Positions 34,178 through 41,670 of a stretch of DNA of 64,000 nt are shown here, one piece after another. Location: the NCBI RefSeq assembly GCF_000310145.2, contig NZ_AMXA01000002.1, forward strand, positions 233,305 to 297,304, given 5' to 3'. The translations under genes were made by a program, and so were the position numbers. The notes beneath the pieces are model-generated. The model saw only the letters and a program-made list of their open reading frames with translations, had not been told where the DNA came from and did no database searches. The DNA comes from Thauera sp. 28 (lineage in GTDB: Bacteria; Pseudomonadota; Gammaproteobacteria; Burkholderiales; Rhodocyclaceae). The number at the start of each line of letters is the position of its first letter. Position 1 is the stretch's first letter.

Positions 34178-34533
34178 GTTCCTACCCTCCCATCCTTGCA
34201 AAAGCGATGTTCAGTCCAGCAACTGCTCGGGCTCCGGAGGAGGCGCGTCATATGCTCACACACGGGCTTCCAAGTCCCGAGGGGTGACAGGCTGCGCCAC
34301 CATCTCGCGCTGTTGATTAATGGATGATGGCCTGTCGGCCGCCGGGCTGCTTTCCGTGGAAAGGTCTGACGGCTTTCCCACGGCGCGACCCTTCGCCCAC
34401 AAGCTCCAAAGGGCACCGATCGTTTCTATAAAGATCAATCCGGAAGATACAAGGGGGAAGGTGCCGGGCCGGACGGTGAGAGCGCACCGAATGAAGGGGC
34501 GTAGAGGAACCTCGAAGTGACCCGGAAGCCAGA
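34178..34533 (-). other. Probable IS110 left non-coding end and flanking sequence
   Basis: This is the non-coding DNA upstream of the IS110 transposase start. On the minus strand it contains CGTGGGAAAG-N8-CCTTTCCACG (about 34354-34382) and CGGG-N9-CCCG near 34270, so a folded RNA is possible. In IS110-group elements this position holds the bridge RNA. No full bridge-RNA model could be fitted by eye, and no element boundary could be fixed. Confidence 0.4.
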
Positions 34534-34553
34534 TTCTTAGACGCGTCTAAGAA
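34534..34553. repeat. Perfect 20-bp palindrome
   Basis: TTCTTAGACG is followed directly by its reverse complement CGTCTAAGAA, with no spacer. It lies in the region between the IS110 relic and the ccdAB remnant. It could be an operator or a recombination site; no gene start sits close enough to decide. Confidence 0.85.
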
Positions 34554-34703
34554 GATAGGCTAAAAAGCCGCAAAACACGTTGGTAAAAGTTAACGCTACA
34601 TGAACTTCGACCAGATCGAGGAATTCCGCTCGGTCGCGGATACGGTGGAAGTCTGAGGCGGTAGCTAGCTGGAAGCCTGGGACGGCCGGGAGGCCGTCTC
34701 GCG

Positions 34704-34743
34704 CGAAAACCCCTCGTCAGAGTGTCTGGCGGGGGGTTTTGCT
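34704..34743 (+). terminator. Rho-independent terminator-like hairpin
   Basis: AAAACCCC with TCAGA on the left and TCTG with GGGGTTTT on the right pair into a long stem with a short loop, followed by GCTTT. It would end a transcript from the left or, being symmetric, from the right. The only frame just before it is a tiny one, 34600-34656 (MNFDQIEEFRSVADTVEV), which I cannot assign. Confidence 0.65.
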
Positions 34744-34780
34744 TTATGCGGGCGTGAATGCGCATGAAGTTCCACATCTG

Positions 34781-34855
34781 CCGAGGCGCTCGACAATTCG
34801 AACGCCTATGTCGAGCAGCACGGCTTGCCGCTCGCGCAGTTTCGGAACTTCTGAT
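34781..34855 (+). pseudogene. ccdA: ccdA antitoxin remnant (C-terminal part)
   Basis: The frame ending at 34855 reads AEALDNSNAYVEQHGLPLAQ then FRNF and TGA. This is the typical CcdA C-terminal toxin-binding tail. No N-terminal DNA-binding part precedes it; the upstream sequence up to the terminator hairpin is unrelated. The stop TGA overlaps the ccdB ATG, as in intact ccdAB pairs. Confidence 0.7.
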
Positions 34856-35102
34856 GGCACGCTTCGATGTCTACCGGAACAGCGCGGGCGAGGGCTTTCT
34901 GCTCGACGTTCAAGCCGACCTGCTGAGCCACCTGAATACCCGGGTCGTCGTGCCGCTGCTGCTGCCCGGTTGCCACATCCGCCTGCAGCGCCAGACGCTC
35001 GAGCGGGCGGAGGGTTCAAAGCCGATGAGCATCCACTGGCGGCTGGGTGTGCCTTTGCCCGGGCGGCTGTTCAGGGACTTCAGCATCTTGAGAGGGGCGT
35101 GA
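34856..35102 (+). pseudogene. ccdB: ccdB toxin remnant (N-terminal part with foreign tail)
   Basis: The product begins MARFDVYRNSAGEGFLLDVQ followed by ADLLSHLNTRVVVPLL, the CcdB N-terminal half (gyrase poison family). After about residue 37 the sequence no longer matches CcdB; it lacks the C-terminal helix that contacts gyrase. It is therefore unlikely to be toxic. It is preceded by the CcdA tail. Confidence 0.72.
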
Positions 35103-35186
35103 GCGGCAGGGGTGGGCGGTCTGAGTGGGAAGATTTGCGCTTGGCGCCGCGCCTGCAAGCGCTCGCAGGTGGAGGATAATCGGCGC

Positions 35187-35996
35187 ATGAAAACACGCCG
35201 CCTCCCCTCCCGCATCGTCTGCCTCACCACCGAAACCGTCGAAGTCCTCTACGCCCTGGGCGAGGAAGCCCGTATTGCGGGCATCACGGGTTACACCGTG
35301 ATCCCGCCGCGCGCGCGCAAGGAGAAGCCCAAGGTGTTTGCCTTCTCCAGCGGCGACCTGGAGAAGATCCTCGCGGTCAATCCCGACCTGGTGCTGGGTT
35401 TTTCCGACATGCAGGCCGACGTGGCGCGCGACCTGATCAAGGCGGGCGTGGCGGTGCATGTGTTCAACCAGCGCAGCGTGGACGGCATCCTGGCGATGAT
35501 CGAGACGCTGGGCCGCCTGACCGGGGCGGAGGATCGTGCGCTGGCCCTGGTCGAGGAGCTCGAGGCGACGATGGCGGCGGTGCGTGCGCAGGCTGCTGCG
35601 CTGCCGCGGCGACCGCGGGTCTATTTCGAGGAGTGGGACGAGCCGCCGATCAGTGCGGTGGGCTGGGTGTCGGAGCTGATCGGGATCGCTGGCGGCGAGG
35701 ATGTCTTCGCCGAGCGCGCATGCCATCCGGGCGCGGCCCAGCGCATCCTGGCCGATCCCCTGGAGGCGGCCAGGCGGGCGCCGGACATCGTGGTCGGCTC
35801 GTGGTGTGGCAAGCGATTCCGCCCCGAGCGCGTGGCAGCGCGCGCCGGCTGGGAGGACGTACCGGCAGTGCGCGATGGCGAATTGCACGAGGTGAAATCG
35901 GCGTTGATTCTGGCGCCCGGACCGGTGGCGATCCGCGAAGGCTTGCCGGCGCTGGCCGAGCTGATTGCGCGCTGGGCAGTGCGCCAACACGCCTGA
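35187..35996 (+). CDS. BtuF-like periplasmic-binding-fold protein without signal peptide
   Basis: The 269-residue product has two Rossmann-like lobes joined by a helix (residues ~110-130), as in cobalamin/iron-siderophore binding proteins: RIVCLTTETVEVLYALGEEA, KILAVNPDLVLGFSDMQAD, RVYFEEWDEPPISAVGW and RRAPDIVVGSWCGKRF. It starts MKTRRLPSRIVCLT with no signal sequence, so it should be cytoplasmic unless exported otherwise. GGAGG precedes the ATG by 11 bases. No ABC transporter genes accompany it. Annotated relatives are called cobalamin-binding proteins; the ligand is unproven. Confidence 0.85.
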   Translation: MKTRRLPSRIVCLTTETVEVLYALGEEARIAGITGYTVIPPRARKEKPKVFAFSSGDLEKILAVNPDLVLGFSDMQADVARDLIKAGVAVHVFNQRSVDGILAMIETLGRLTGAEDRALALVEELEATMAAVRAQAAALPRRPRVYFEEWDEPPISAVGWVSELIGIAGGEDVFAERACHPGAAQRILADPLEAARRAPDIVVGSWCGKRFRPERVAARAGWEDVPAVRDGELHEVKSALILAPGPVAIREGLPALAELIARWAVRQHA

Positions 35997-36131
35997 GGCG
36001 GCAACGGCGGCGGCGCTGTACAGCCGGCCCGCTGGCAGTGCGGGATTCGTGGCCTGCCTTGCCTTGCCGGGCCGCGCTGCGCCGGATACGCTCACGTCAT
36101 TGAACACGTTTCGAGAGGCAATCTGCCCACC

Positions 36132-37193
36132 ATGAGCCCTTCCACTCGTAGCGAAGCCCAGCAGCGCGTTGACGATATCCATGCCTTTCGTGTGGAACTC
36201 GCCCGCCTCGAAGGCGAGGGCGTGCTCCAACTCGAGCGCGCACAGCGGCAGGCGCTGACGCGCCACCACGACAGCGTGCTGGACGACTTTGCGGTGCGCT
36301 TCGACATCGACCGCGACACCCAGGCGCGCCAGCTCTCCCTGGGCATGCGTGTGGCCTCATTCCTCGGCGCACTGGCCTTGGCGGCGAGTGTGTTCTTTCT
36401 GTTCTACCAGTTCTGGGGCTTCTTCACCGAGACCGCCCAGGTTGTGACCCTGATCGGCGCCAGCCTGGCCAGCCTGGGGCTCACGGCATGGATCCAGGGC
36501 CGCGATGCTTCGGGCTACTTCACCAAGCTTGCGGCCATGGTGGCGTTTGCCTGCTTCGTGCTCAACCTCTACATGCTGGGGCAGATCTTCAACGTCACAC
36601 CGTCGGATACGGTGCTGCTGCCCTGGGCCACGTTCGCCTTCCTGCTTGCCTACCGTTATGACTTGCGTCTGCTGCTGGCTGCGGGCATTTGCTGCGTCAT
36701 CGCCTGGGTGTCGGCGAGGGTGGGGGCCTTTGGTGGCGTGTACTGGCTGTCGGCCGGTGAGTGGCCTGAGCATTACTTCCCGGTCGGTGCTCTGCTACTC
36801 GCAGTGCCGATGCTGATTTCGCATCGGCGCTTTGCCGGCTTCGAGGCCATCTATCGTGTGTTCGGCTTGCTTTGCTTGCTGGTGCCGATGCTGATCCTGG
36901 GGCACTGGGGGCGGGGCAGTCACCTGGACATCGACCCCTGGCTCATCGAGGGCGGCTATCAGGTGGCGGGCTTTGTGGTCAGTGCGCTGGCGATCTGGAT
37001 GGGCGCACGGCGCTCGTGGAACGACATGGTCAACACCGGCATCGTGTTCTTCGTGATCCTTCTCTATACCAAGTTCTTCGACTGGTGGTGGGCCATCATG
37101 CCGAAATGGTTGTTCTTCCTCGTGCTCGCGCTGTCGGCGATCCTGGTCCTGGTCGTGCTACGGCGTCTGCGTGGGCGCGGGGTGCCGGCATGA
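36132..37193 (+). CDS. DUF2157 multi-pass membrane protein
   Basis: The 353-residue protein has a soluble N-terminus of about 75 residues (FRVELARLEGEGVLQLERAQ). Ten or so membrane segments follow, from VASFLGALALAASVFFLFYQ to FFLVLALSAILVLVVLRRL. This is the DUF2157 arrangement. It overlaps the next gene by four bases (ATGA). DUF2157 and GDYXXLXY/DUF4824-type partners usually occur as pairs; their function is unknown. Confidence 0.85.
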   Translation: MSPSTRSEAQQRVDDIHAFRVELARLEGEGVLQLERAQRQALTRHHDSVLDDFAVRFDIDRDTQARQLSLGMRVASFLGALALAASVFFLFYQFWGFFTETAQVVTLIGASLASLGLTAWIQGRDASGYFTKLAAMVAFACFVLNLYMLGQIFNVTPSDTVLLPWATFAFLLAYRYDLRLLLAAGICCVIAWVSARVGAFGGVYWLSAGEWPEHYFPVGALLLAVPMLISHRRFAGFEAIYRVFGLLCLLVPMLILGHWGRGSHLDIDPWLIEGGYQVAGFVVSALAIWMGARRSWNDMVNTGIVFFVILLYTKFFDWWWAIMPKWLFFLVLALSAILVLVVLRRLRGRGVPA

Positions 37194-38053
37194 ACACGCG
37201 TACGCTTACCCTGGCCTTGGGGGCCGCAATAATCGTGGTGGCCAATGCTGTCGCTTTGGGCGGGGTCGCCTGGAACCGTAGCGGCGAACCCGAGAGCCGC
37301 CTGGCGCTGTCGCAGCGCGAACTGGCGAAGACGGCTGAATGGCGGGCTCACCATGAGGACAGCGGCCTCGCACTGTCGTTGAAATGGCGCATACCGCGCG
37401 CCGGGCAGGAAGCTTACGAGAAGAACGGCTACTGGAGCTATGGCGGCAGCCCGTCCTGGCTGGACGAGCGCCGCCTTGCCGAGCTGGGTTTCGACGTTGA
37501 GCGTGCGAAGGCGCAAGGGGCAGGGCAGCAGCCTTACCTGCGCAAGTCAGAGCGTGAGGTGCTGGTCGTGCTCGAGCTGGCCGGAGCGGCCTGGGAGCAG
37601 GCGCTGGAGGGGGCTCGCCGCAACCTCGCCGACAAGCAGGCTGCGCTGGCGGCGGAGCCCGATGCAGAGCAGGCCATCCGTGCGGAGAAGCAGGCGCGCG
37701 ACTGGCTGGAGCGTGAAGAACGCCACAATAGCCGCCTCTTTGCCATTGATGCCGGCACTGATCTTGCAGGCCTGCGCGCGCAGTACCCCGACCGAAGCCG
37801 CTACATGATCCTGACTGCCCACCTGCGCCTGCATCGCAGTGCGAACGGCGACGAAGTCGTGCTGGGGGGATACCTGAACACCCGCGCCGGACACCGCATC
37901 AATGTGCCGCATGCCTTGCGCGGTGCTTTTGCCGCTGCGCGGGTGGCGGAGGTGTACGAGGTGTATGAGGCGAGCGGAGCGGCGCCGTTTGGCGTGGTGC
38001 TTGCGGTGGGGCGGCGGCTTGAGCCGTGGATCGAGTCTGTCGTGCAGCGTTGA
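37190..38053 (+). CDS. DUF4824-like membrane-anchored protein, partner of DUF2157
   Basis: The 287-residue product has an N-terminal TM (LTLALGAAIIVVANAVALGG) and a large periplasmic domain. It includes PSWLDERRLAELGFDV (the conserved L-x-x-LGFDV segment), a helical, Ala/Glu-rich middle, and HLRLHRSANGDEVVLGGYLN. It is translationally coupled to the DUF2157 protein. No enzyme motif is recognised. Confidence 0.8.
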   Translation: MNTRTLTLALGAAIIVVANAVALGGVAWNRSGEPESRLALSQRELAKTAEWRAHHEDSGLALSLKWRIPRAGQEAYEKNGYWSYGGSPSWLDERRLAELGFDVERAKAQGAGQQPYLRKSEREVLVVLELAGAAWEQALEGARRNLADKQAALAAEPDAEQAIRAEKQARDWLEREERHNSRLFAIDAGTDLAGLRAQYPDRSRYMILTAHLRLHRSANGDEVVLGGYLNTRAGHRINVPHALRGAFAAARVAEVYEVYEASGAAPFGVVLAVGRRLEPWIESVVQR

Positions 38054-38091
38054 ACGGGCACCGGTGCGCGGCGCCGTAATTGCCTTTGAAG

Positions 38092-38227
38092 GCTCGCGGC
38101 TTGCGCCGCTCCTACGGCCAACCCAGCGCGCGTCTCCCCCGTAGGAGCGGCGCCAGCCGCGAGCTTTTCCGAGCCAGACCCAGGCGGCATCGCATTCAAC
38201 CCCTCGCGGCTGGCGCCGCTCCTGCAG
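38092..38227. repeat. Three REP-like palindromic units
   Basis: GCTCGCGGC-TTGCGCCGCTCCTAC (38092-38115) is followed by its near reverse complement GTAGGAGCGGC-GCCAGCCGCGAGC (38141-38164). A third unit, CTCGCGGCTGGCGCCGCTCC (from 38203), repeats the first orientation. The GTAGGAGCGGC core is the type known from REP elements of Pseudomonas and relatives, mobilised by RAYT transposases. The remainder of 38054-38394 holds no gene. Confidence 0.85.
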
Positions 38228-38394
38228 CGCTCCAACCGCTGCCGATCGCTCCCTGTAACTGCGAGCTTCTGGGCGTCCCCGCTTTGACCGTCAAGCCTTG
38301 CGGTGAAGCGAGGCGGGTGGGGAAGCGAAGAGGGTGATCGAGAACTAGAATGAAAGCGAAGGGTCCAGTATCCGAAGCGTAGAAGGAGACCGCA

Positions 38395-38961
38395 ATGAGC
38401 CCGATTTCCGCCCCCCAGGCGAGCGGCATGCAGCAGTATGGCGCCAACGTCCAGCAGGGCGCTGGCGCGGCGCGGGCGCAGCCCTTGCCGACCCGGGCCG
38501 AGGCCCGTGAGCAGCTCAACGTGCAGATTCTGCAGTCGTCGATGGAGGTCTCGATCCGCTCCGGTGATGAATCACTCGCCCTGTTGCTGAGGTCGGCAAT
38601 CGAAGGTATTAATGCGGCGCTCGCGCCGACGCTCGGCCCTGATGCGTTGCAGAACGCAATGACCCAGGACAACTCGGCTGAGGCAACGGCCGAACGTATC
38701 GTGTCGATGTCGACAGGCTTTTTCGAGGCTTATGCGTCGGGCCGGCCGGGCGAGGATGCCGAGACGGTGTTGCGCGATTTCATCGACGTGATCCGCGGGG
38801 GCTTCGAGCAGGGCTACAACGAGGCGCGTGACATACTGAGCGGGCTGGGGGTGTTCAATGGCCAGGTCGAAGCCGACGTGATGAAGACGCGTGAACTGGT
38901 GCTGCAGGGGTACGACCGCTTCATCCTCGACCGCCTGCCGACGGCCGACCAGCAGGCCTGA
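38395..38961 (+). CDS. DUF5610 domain protein
   Basis: The 188-residue protein has a disordered Gln/Ala-rich start (residues 1-40), then a helical domain: EQLNVQILQSSMEVSIRSGD, AERIVSMSTGFFEAYASGRP and FIDVIRGGFEQGYNEARDIL. This is the DUF5610 pattern, including the GYNEAxxIL segment. GAAGGAGA precedes the ATG. No signal peptide is present. Function is unknown. Confidence 0.8.
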   Translation: MSPISAPQASGMQQYGANVQQGAGAARAQPLPTRAEAREQLNVQILQSSMEVSIRSGDESLALLLRSAIEGINAALAPTLGPDALQNAMTQDNSAEATAERIVSMSTGFFEAYASGRPGEDAETVLRDFIDVIRGGFEQGYNEARDILSGLGVFNGQVEADVMKTRELVLQGYDRFILDRLPTADQQA

Positions 38962-38976
38962 GCCTTGCGTTGGCCG

Positions 38977-39888
38977 TCAGCCTTGCTGCGGTGCCGAGGC
39001 CTTGAACCAGGCCTCGAGAAACTCCACGCACACGCGCAGCTTGGCCGAGTGTGACAGCCGCGAGGGGTAGACGGCATACACGTCGGCTTCTTGCGCATAG
39101 TCGGGCAGGACGCGAACCAGTTCGCCGCTGGCGAGGCTCGGGCCAACGTCCCAGATCGAGCGCAGGATGATGCCGTGGCCATCGACTGCCCAGCGTCGCA
39201 CCACCTCGCCATTGTTTGCAGACAACGGGCCGCCGACGCGGACCGTTTCCAGCCCCTGCGGGCCGCGCAGGCTCCAGCGCCCGAAATCCTGGTCGCGCTC
39301 ACGGATCACGATGCAGTCGTGCGCAGCCAGCGCTTGCAGGCTGCTCGGGGCGCCGCGGCGTTCGAGGTAGGCGGGAGTGGCGCACAGGACGCGAGCGTTA
39401 CCGGCGATGCGGCGCGAGATCAGGTTGGCTTCCTGCACCGTACCGATGCGAACGTCGAGTTGGAAGCCTTCGCCCACCAGGTCGACCGGGCGGTCGAGCA
39501 GTTCGAGCTGGATCTCCAACGCGGCATAGCGCTTGGCGAGTGCGGACAGCGCGGGGGCGAGGCAATTGCGGCCGAACCCGGAGCTGCAGCACAGCCGCAG
39601 CAATCCGGCCGGCTCGGCGCGGTGGCTGCTGATTGCCTCGGTCATCTGGTCGACATTGTCGAGTATGCGCTGGGCCCACTGGTGGACGATGTCGCCCTGC
39701 TCGGTGATGCGCAGGCTGCGTGTGCTGCGATGTACAAGGCGGGTTTGCAGGTTCTGCTCCAGCAGTGCGATCCGCTTGCTGATCAAGGCCTTGGAGACGC
39801 CGAGTTCGCGTGCCACGGCGCTGAAACTGCGCTGGCGCACGAGTTCGCAGAAGAGACGGAGGTCTTCGAGTTGGGGTCTATTGTTCAC
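38977..39888 (-). CDS. dmlR: LysR-family regulator, DmlR-like
   Basis: The 303-residue protein has an N-terminal winged helix (LEDLRLFCELVRQRSFSAVA, GVSKALISKRIALLEQNL). The effector-binding domain follows (LLRLCCSSGFGRNCLAPALS, LDVRIGTVQEANLISRRI). It is divergent from the decarboxylating dehydrogenase gene, which matches the dmlR-dmlA arrangement where the regulator activates D-malate use. The gap of 120 bp should hold the shared promoter. Confidence 0.9.
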   Translation of the reverse strand: MNNRPQLEDLRLFCELVRQRSFSAVARELGVSKALISKRIALLEQNLQTRLVHRSTRSLRITEQGDIVHQWAQRILDNVDQMTEAISSHRAEPAGLLRLCCSSGFGRNCLAPALSALAKRYAALEIQLELLDRPVDLVGEGFQLDVRIGTVQEANLISRRIAGNARVLCATPAYLERRGAPSSLQALAAHDCIVIRERDQDFGRWSLRGPQGLETVRVGGPLSANNGEVVRRWAVDGHGIILRSIWDVGPSLASGELVRVLPDYAQEADVYAVYPSRLSHSAKLRVCVEFLEAWFKASAPQQG

Positions 39889-40008
39889 TATTCATGTACA
39901 TCGAGTTCACGCTTTCCTGGATTGTAGCTTTTTGGGTGAACGCTAAGCTTGGCGCTCGTGGCATGAGGATGCCAAAAAAGTCGTTTGGGCCAAGTGGAGG
40001 GAGCGGGA

Positions 40009-41085
40009 ATGAAGACACACAGGATTGCGGTCATTGCAGGAGACGGAATTGGCAACGAGGTGATGCCGGAAGGCCTGCGCGTGGTGGAGGCGGCCGCGCG
40101 CAAGTTCGGCATCGGCTTGGCGTTCACCACCTTCGACTGGGCGCATTGCGGCTACTACGAGAGGCACGGGCAGATGATGCCGGCGGACTGGTTCGAGCAG
40201 CTCCGAGGTTTCGATGCGATCTACTTCGGCGCGGTGGGCTGGCCTGACAAGGTGCCCGATCACATTTCGCTGTGGGGCTCGCTGCTCAAGTTCCGGCGTG
40301 ATTTCGACCAGTACGTGAACCTGCGCCCGGTGCGCCTGATGCCGGGTGTCCCCTGCCCACTGGCAAACCGGAAGGTCGGTGACATCGACTTTTACGTGGT
40401 GCGTGAGAATACCGAGGGCGAGTACTCGGCGATCGGGGGGCGCATGTTTGAGGGCACCGAGCGCGAAACGGTGATCCAGGAGTCGATCTTTACGCGCAAG
40501 GGTGTCGACCGGGTGCTGAAGTACGCGTTCGAGCTGGCGCAGCAGCGGCCGAAGAAGCATCTGACCTCGGCGACCAAGTCGAACGGGATGGCGATCAGCA
40601 TGCCGTACTGGGACGAGCGTGTTGAGAACATGGCTGCCGCCTACCCCGATGTGCGCTGGGATAAGTACCACATCGACATCCTGACCGCGCGCTTCGTGCT
40701 CAGCCCGGAGCGCTTCGACGTGGTGGTGGCCTCAAACCTGTTCGGCGACATCCTGTCCGACCTGGGCCCGGCGTGCGCGGGGACGATCGCGATTGCGCCC
40801 TCGGCCAATCTCAACCCCGAGCGCAGCTTCCCGTCCCTGTTCGAGCCGGTTCATGGTTCGGCGCCAGACATTTACGGACGCAACATCGCCAATCCGGTGG
40901 GCATGATCTGGTCCGGGGCGATGATGCTCGACTTCCTGGGCAACGGGGATGCGGCCCATACCGCTGCACACGATGCCATCCTGCGTGCAATCGAGACCAC
41001 GCTTGCCGAGGGGCCGCGCACGCCCGACATGGGTGGTACGGCCAGCACCAGCGACATCGGCAGGGCAATCGCCGCGGCGCTGTAA
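40009..41085 (+). CDS. dmlA: Tartrate/D-malate dehydrogenase (decarboxylating), TtuC/DmlA family
   Basis: This enzyme oxidises D-malate or tartrate with NAD and decarboxylates the product. The 358-residue protein has the isocitrate/isopropylmalate dehydrogenase fold: AVIAGDGIGNEVMPEGLRVV at the start, YVVRENTEGEYSAIGGR near residue 125, NLFGDILSDLGPACAG near 245 and PVHGSAPDIYGRNIANP near 285. GTGGAGGGAG precedes the ATG at 40009. A hairpin follows the stop. Confidence 0.92.
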   Translation: MKTHRIAVIAGDGIGNEVMPEGLRVVEAAARKFGIGLAFTTFDWAHCGYYERHGQMMPADWFEQLRGFDAIYFGAVGWPDKVPDHISLWGSLLKFRRDFDQYVNLRPVRLMPGVPCPLANRKVGDIDFYVVRENTEGEYSAIGGRMFEGTERETVIQESIFTRKGVDRVLKYAFELAQQRPKKHLTSATKSNGMAISMPYWDERVENMAAAYPDVRWDKYHIDILTARFVLSPERFDVVVASNLFGDILSDLGPACAGTIAIAPSANLNPERSFPSLFEPVHGSAPDIYGRNIANPVGMIWSGAMMLDFLGNGDAAHTAAHDAILRAIETTLAEGPRTPDMGGTASTSDIGRAIAAAL

Positions 41086-41090
41086 ACGCA

Positions 41091-41115
41091 GCTGCCCGCC
41101 TGGGTGGCGGGCAGC
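41091..41115. terminator. Bidirectional hairpin between dmlA and usp
   Basis: GCTGCCCGCC and GGCGGGCAGC form a perfect 10-bp stem with a 5-nt loop, placed between two convergent genes. It lacks long T-tracts on either side but is well placed to end both transcripts. Confidence 0.65.
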
Positions 41116-41144
41116 GGGCGACGCTTGGCGGGGCCCCAGGGGTG

Positions 41145-41612
41145 TTACTTGTCTTCGCCGTTCTGGCCGCGGACGATGAGCACGCTGATGCCGACCTTGC
41201 GCACGAGGTTCTCCGCCACGCTGCCGAGCAGCAGTCGGCGTACGCCGCGGCGGCCATGGGAGCCGACCACCAGCAGGTCCGCACCCGAGCTCTTGACCGC
41301 TTCGGCGATCAGGTCGTCGGTGTGTTCGCCATGGCCGCGCAGCATGTGGATGCGCGCGTTTACACCTGCAGCCTGTGCCTGCTCGAGCGCGCGCTTCAGT
41401 ACGCCCTTGCCGCCAGACTCGAGCGCGTCCTTGAGTTGATTGGCGTTGGAGGTGGTGACCCCGCCGCTGTGGAAGACATGGACGAGGTGCTCGTCGATGG
41501 CGTGGGCGATCTCGAGCAGCGCGCCGTGCACCTTGGCGACGCCGATGGCTTCGTCGAGTGCCTTCTGCGAGGTGCGGCTCTCGTCGATGGCGATGAATAC
41601 GTGTTTGTACAT
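41145..41612 (-). CDS. Universal stress protein (UspA family)
   Basis: The 155-residue product shows the Usp fold start HVFIAIDESRTSQKALDEAI and the ATP-binding glycine motif VVGSHGRRGVRRLLLGSVAE near residues 115-134. This is the G-2x-G-9x-G(S/T) signature for nucleotide-binding Usps. It lies directly downstream of the TRAP permease on the same strand (58-bp gap); Usp genes often accompany TRAP transporters. Confidence 0.93.
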   Translation of the reverse strand: MYKHVFIAIDESRTSQKALDEAIGVAKVHGALLEIAHAIDEHLVHVFHSGGVTTSNANQLKDALESGGKGVLKRALEQAQAAGVNARIHMLRGHGEHTDDLIAEAVKSSGADLLVVGSHGRRGVRRLLLGSVAENLVRKVGISVLIVRGQNGEDK

Positions 41613-41670
41613 GCGTGACTCCTGTCGTGAGGGCGGGCGGCCCGCGTACTGTGCAGCCGCCCGCAGGGGG

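Noticed and set aside
34600..34656. Tiny frame MNFDQIEEFRSVADTVEV before the terminator
   Set aside because: Eighteen codons with no convincing ribosome binding site and no match that I can recall; noted only with the terminator.
38092..38227. CRISPR array
   Set aside because: The repeats are inverted relative to each other and irregularly spaced, so they are REP-like units. No array of regular direct repeats was seen anywhere in the window.
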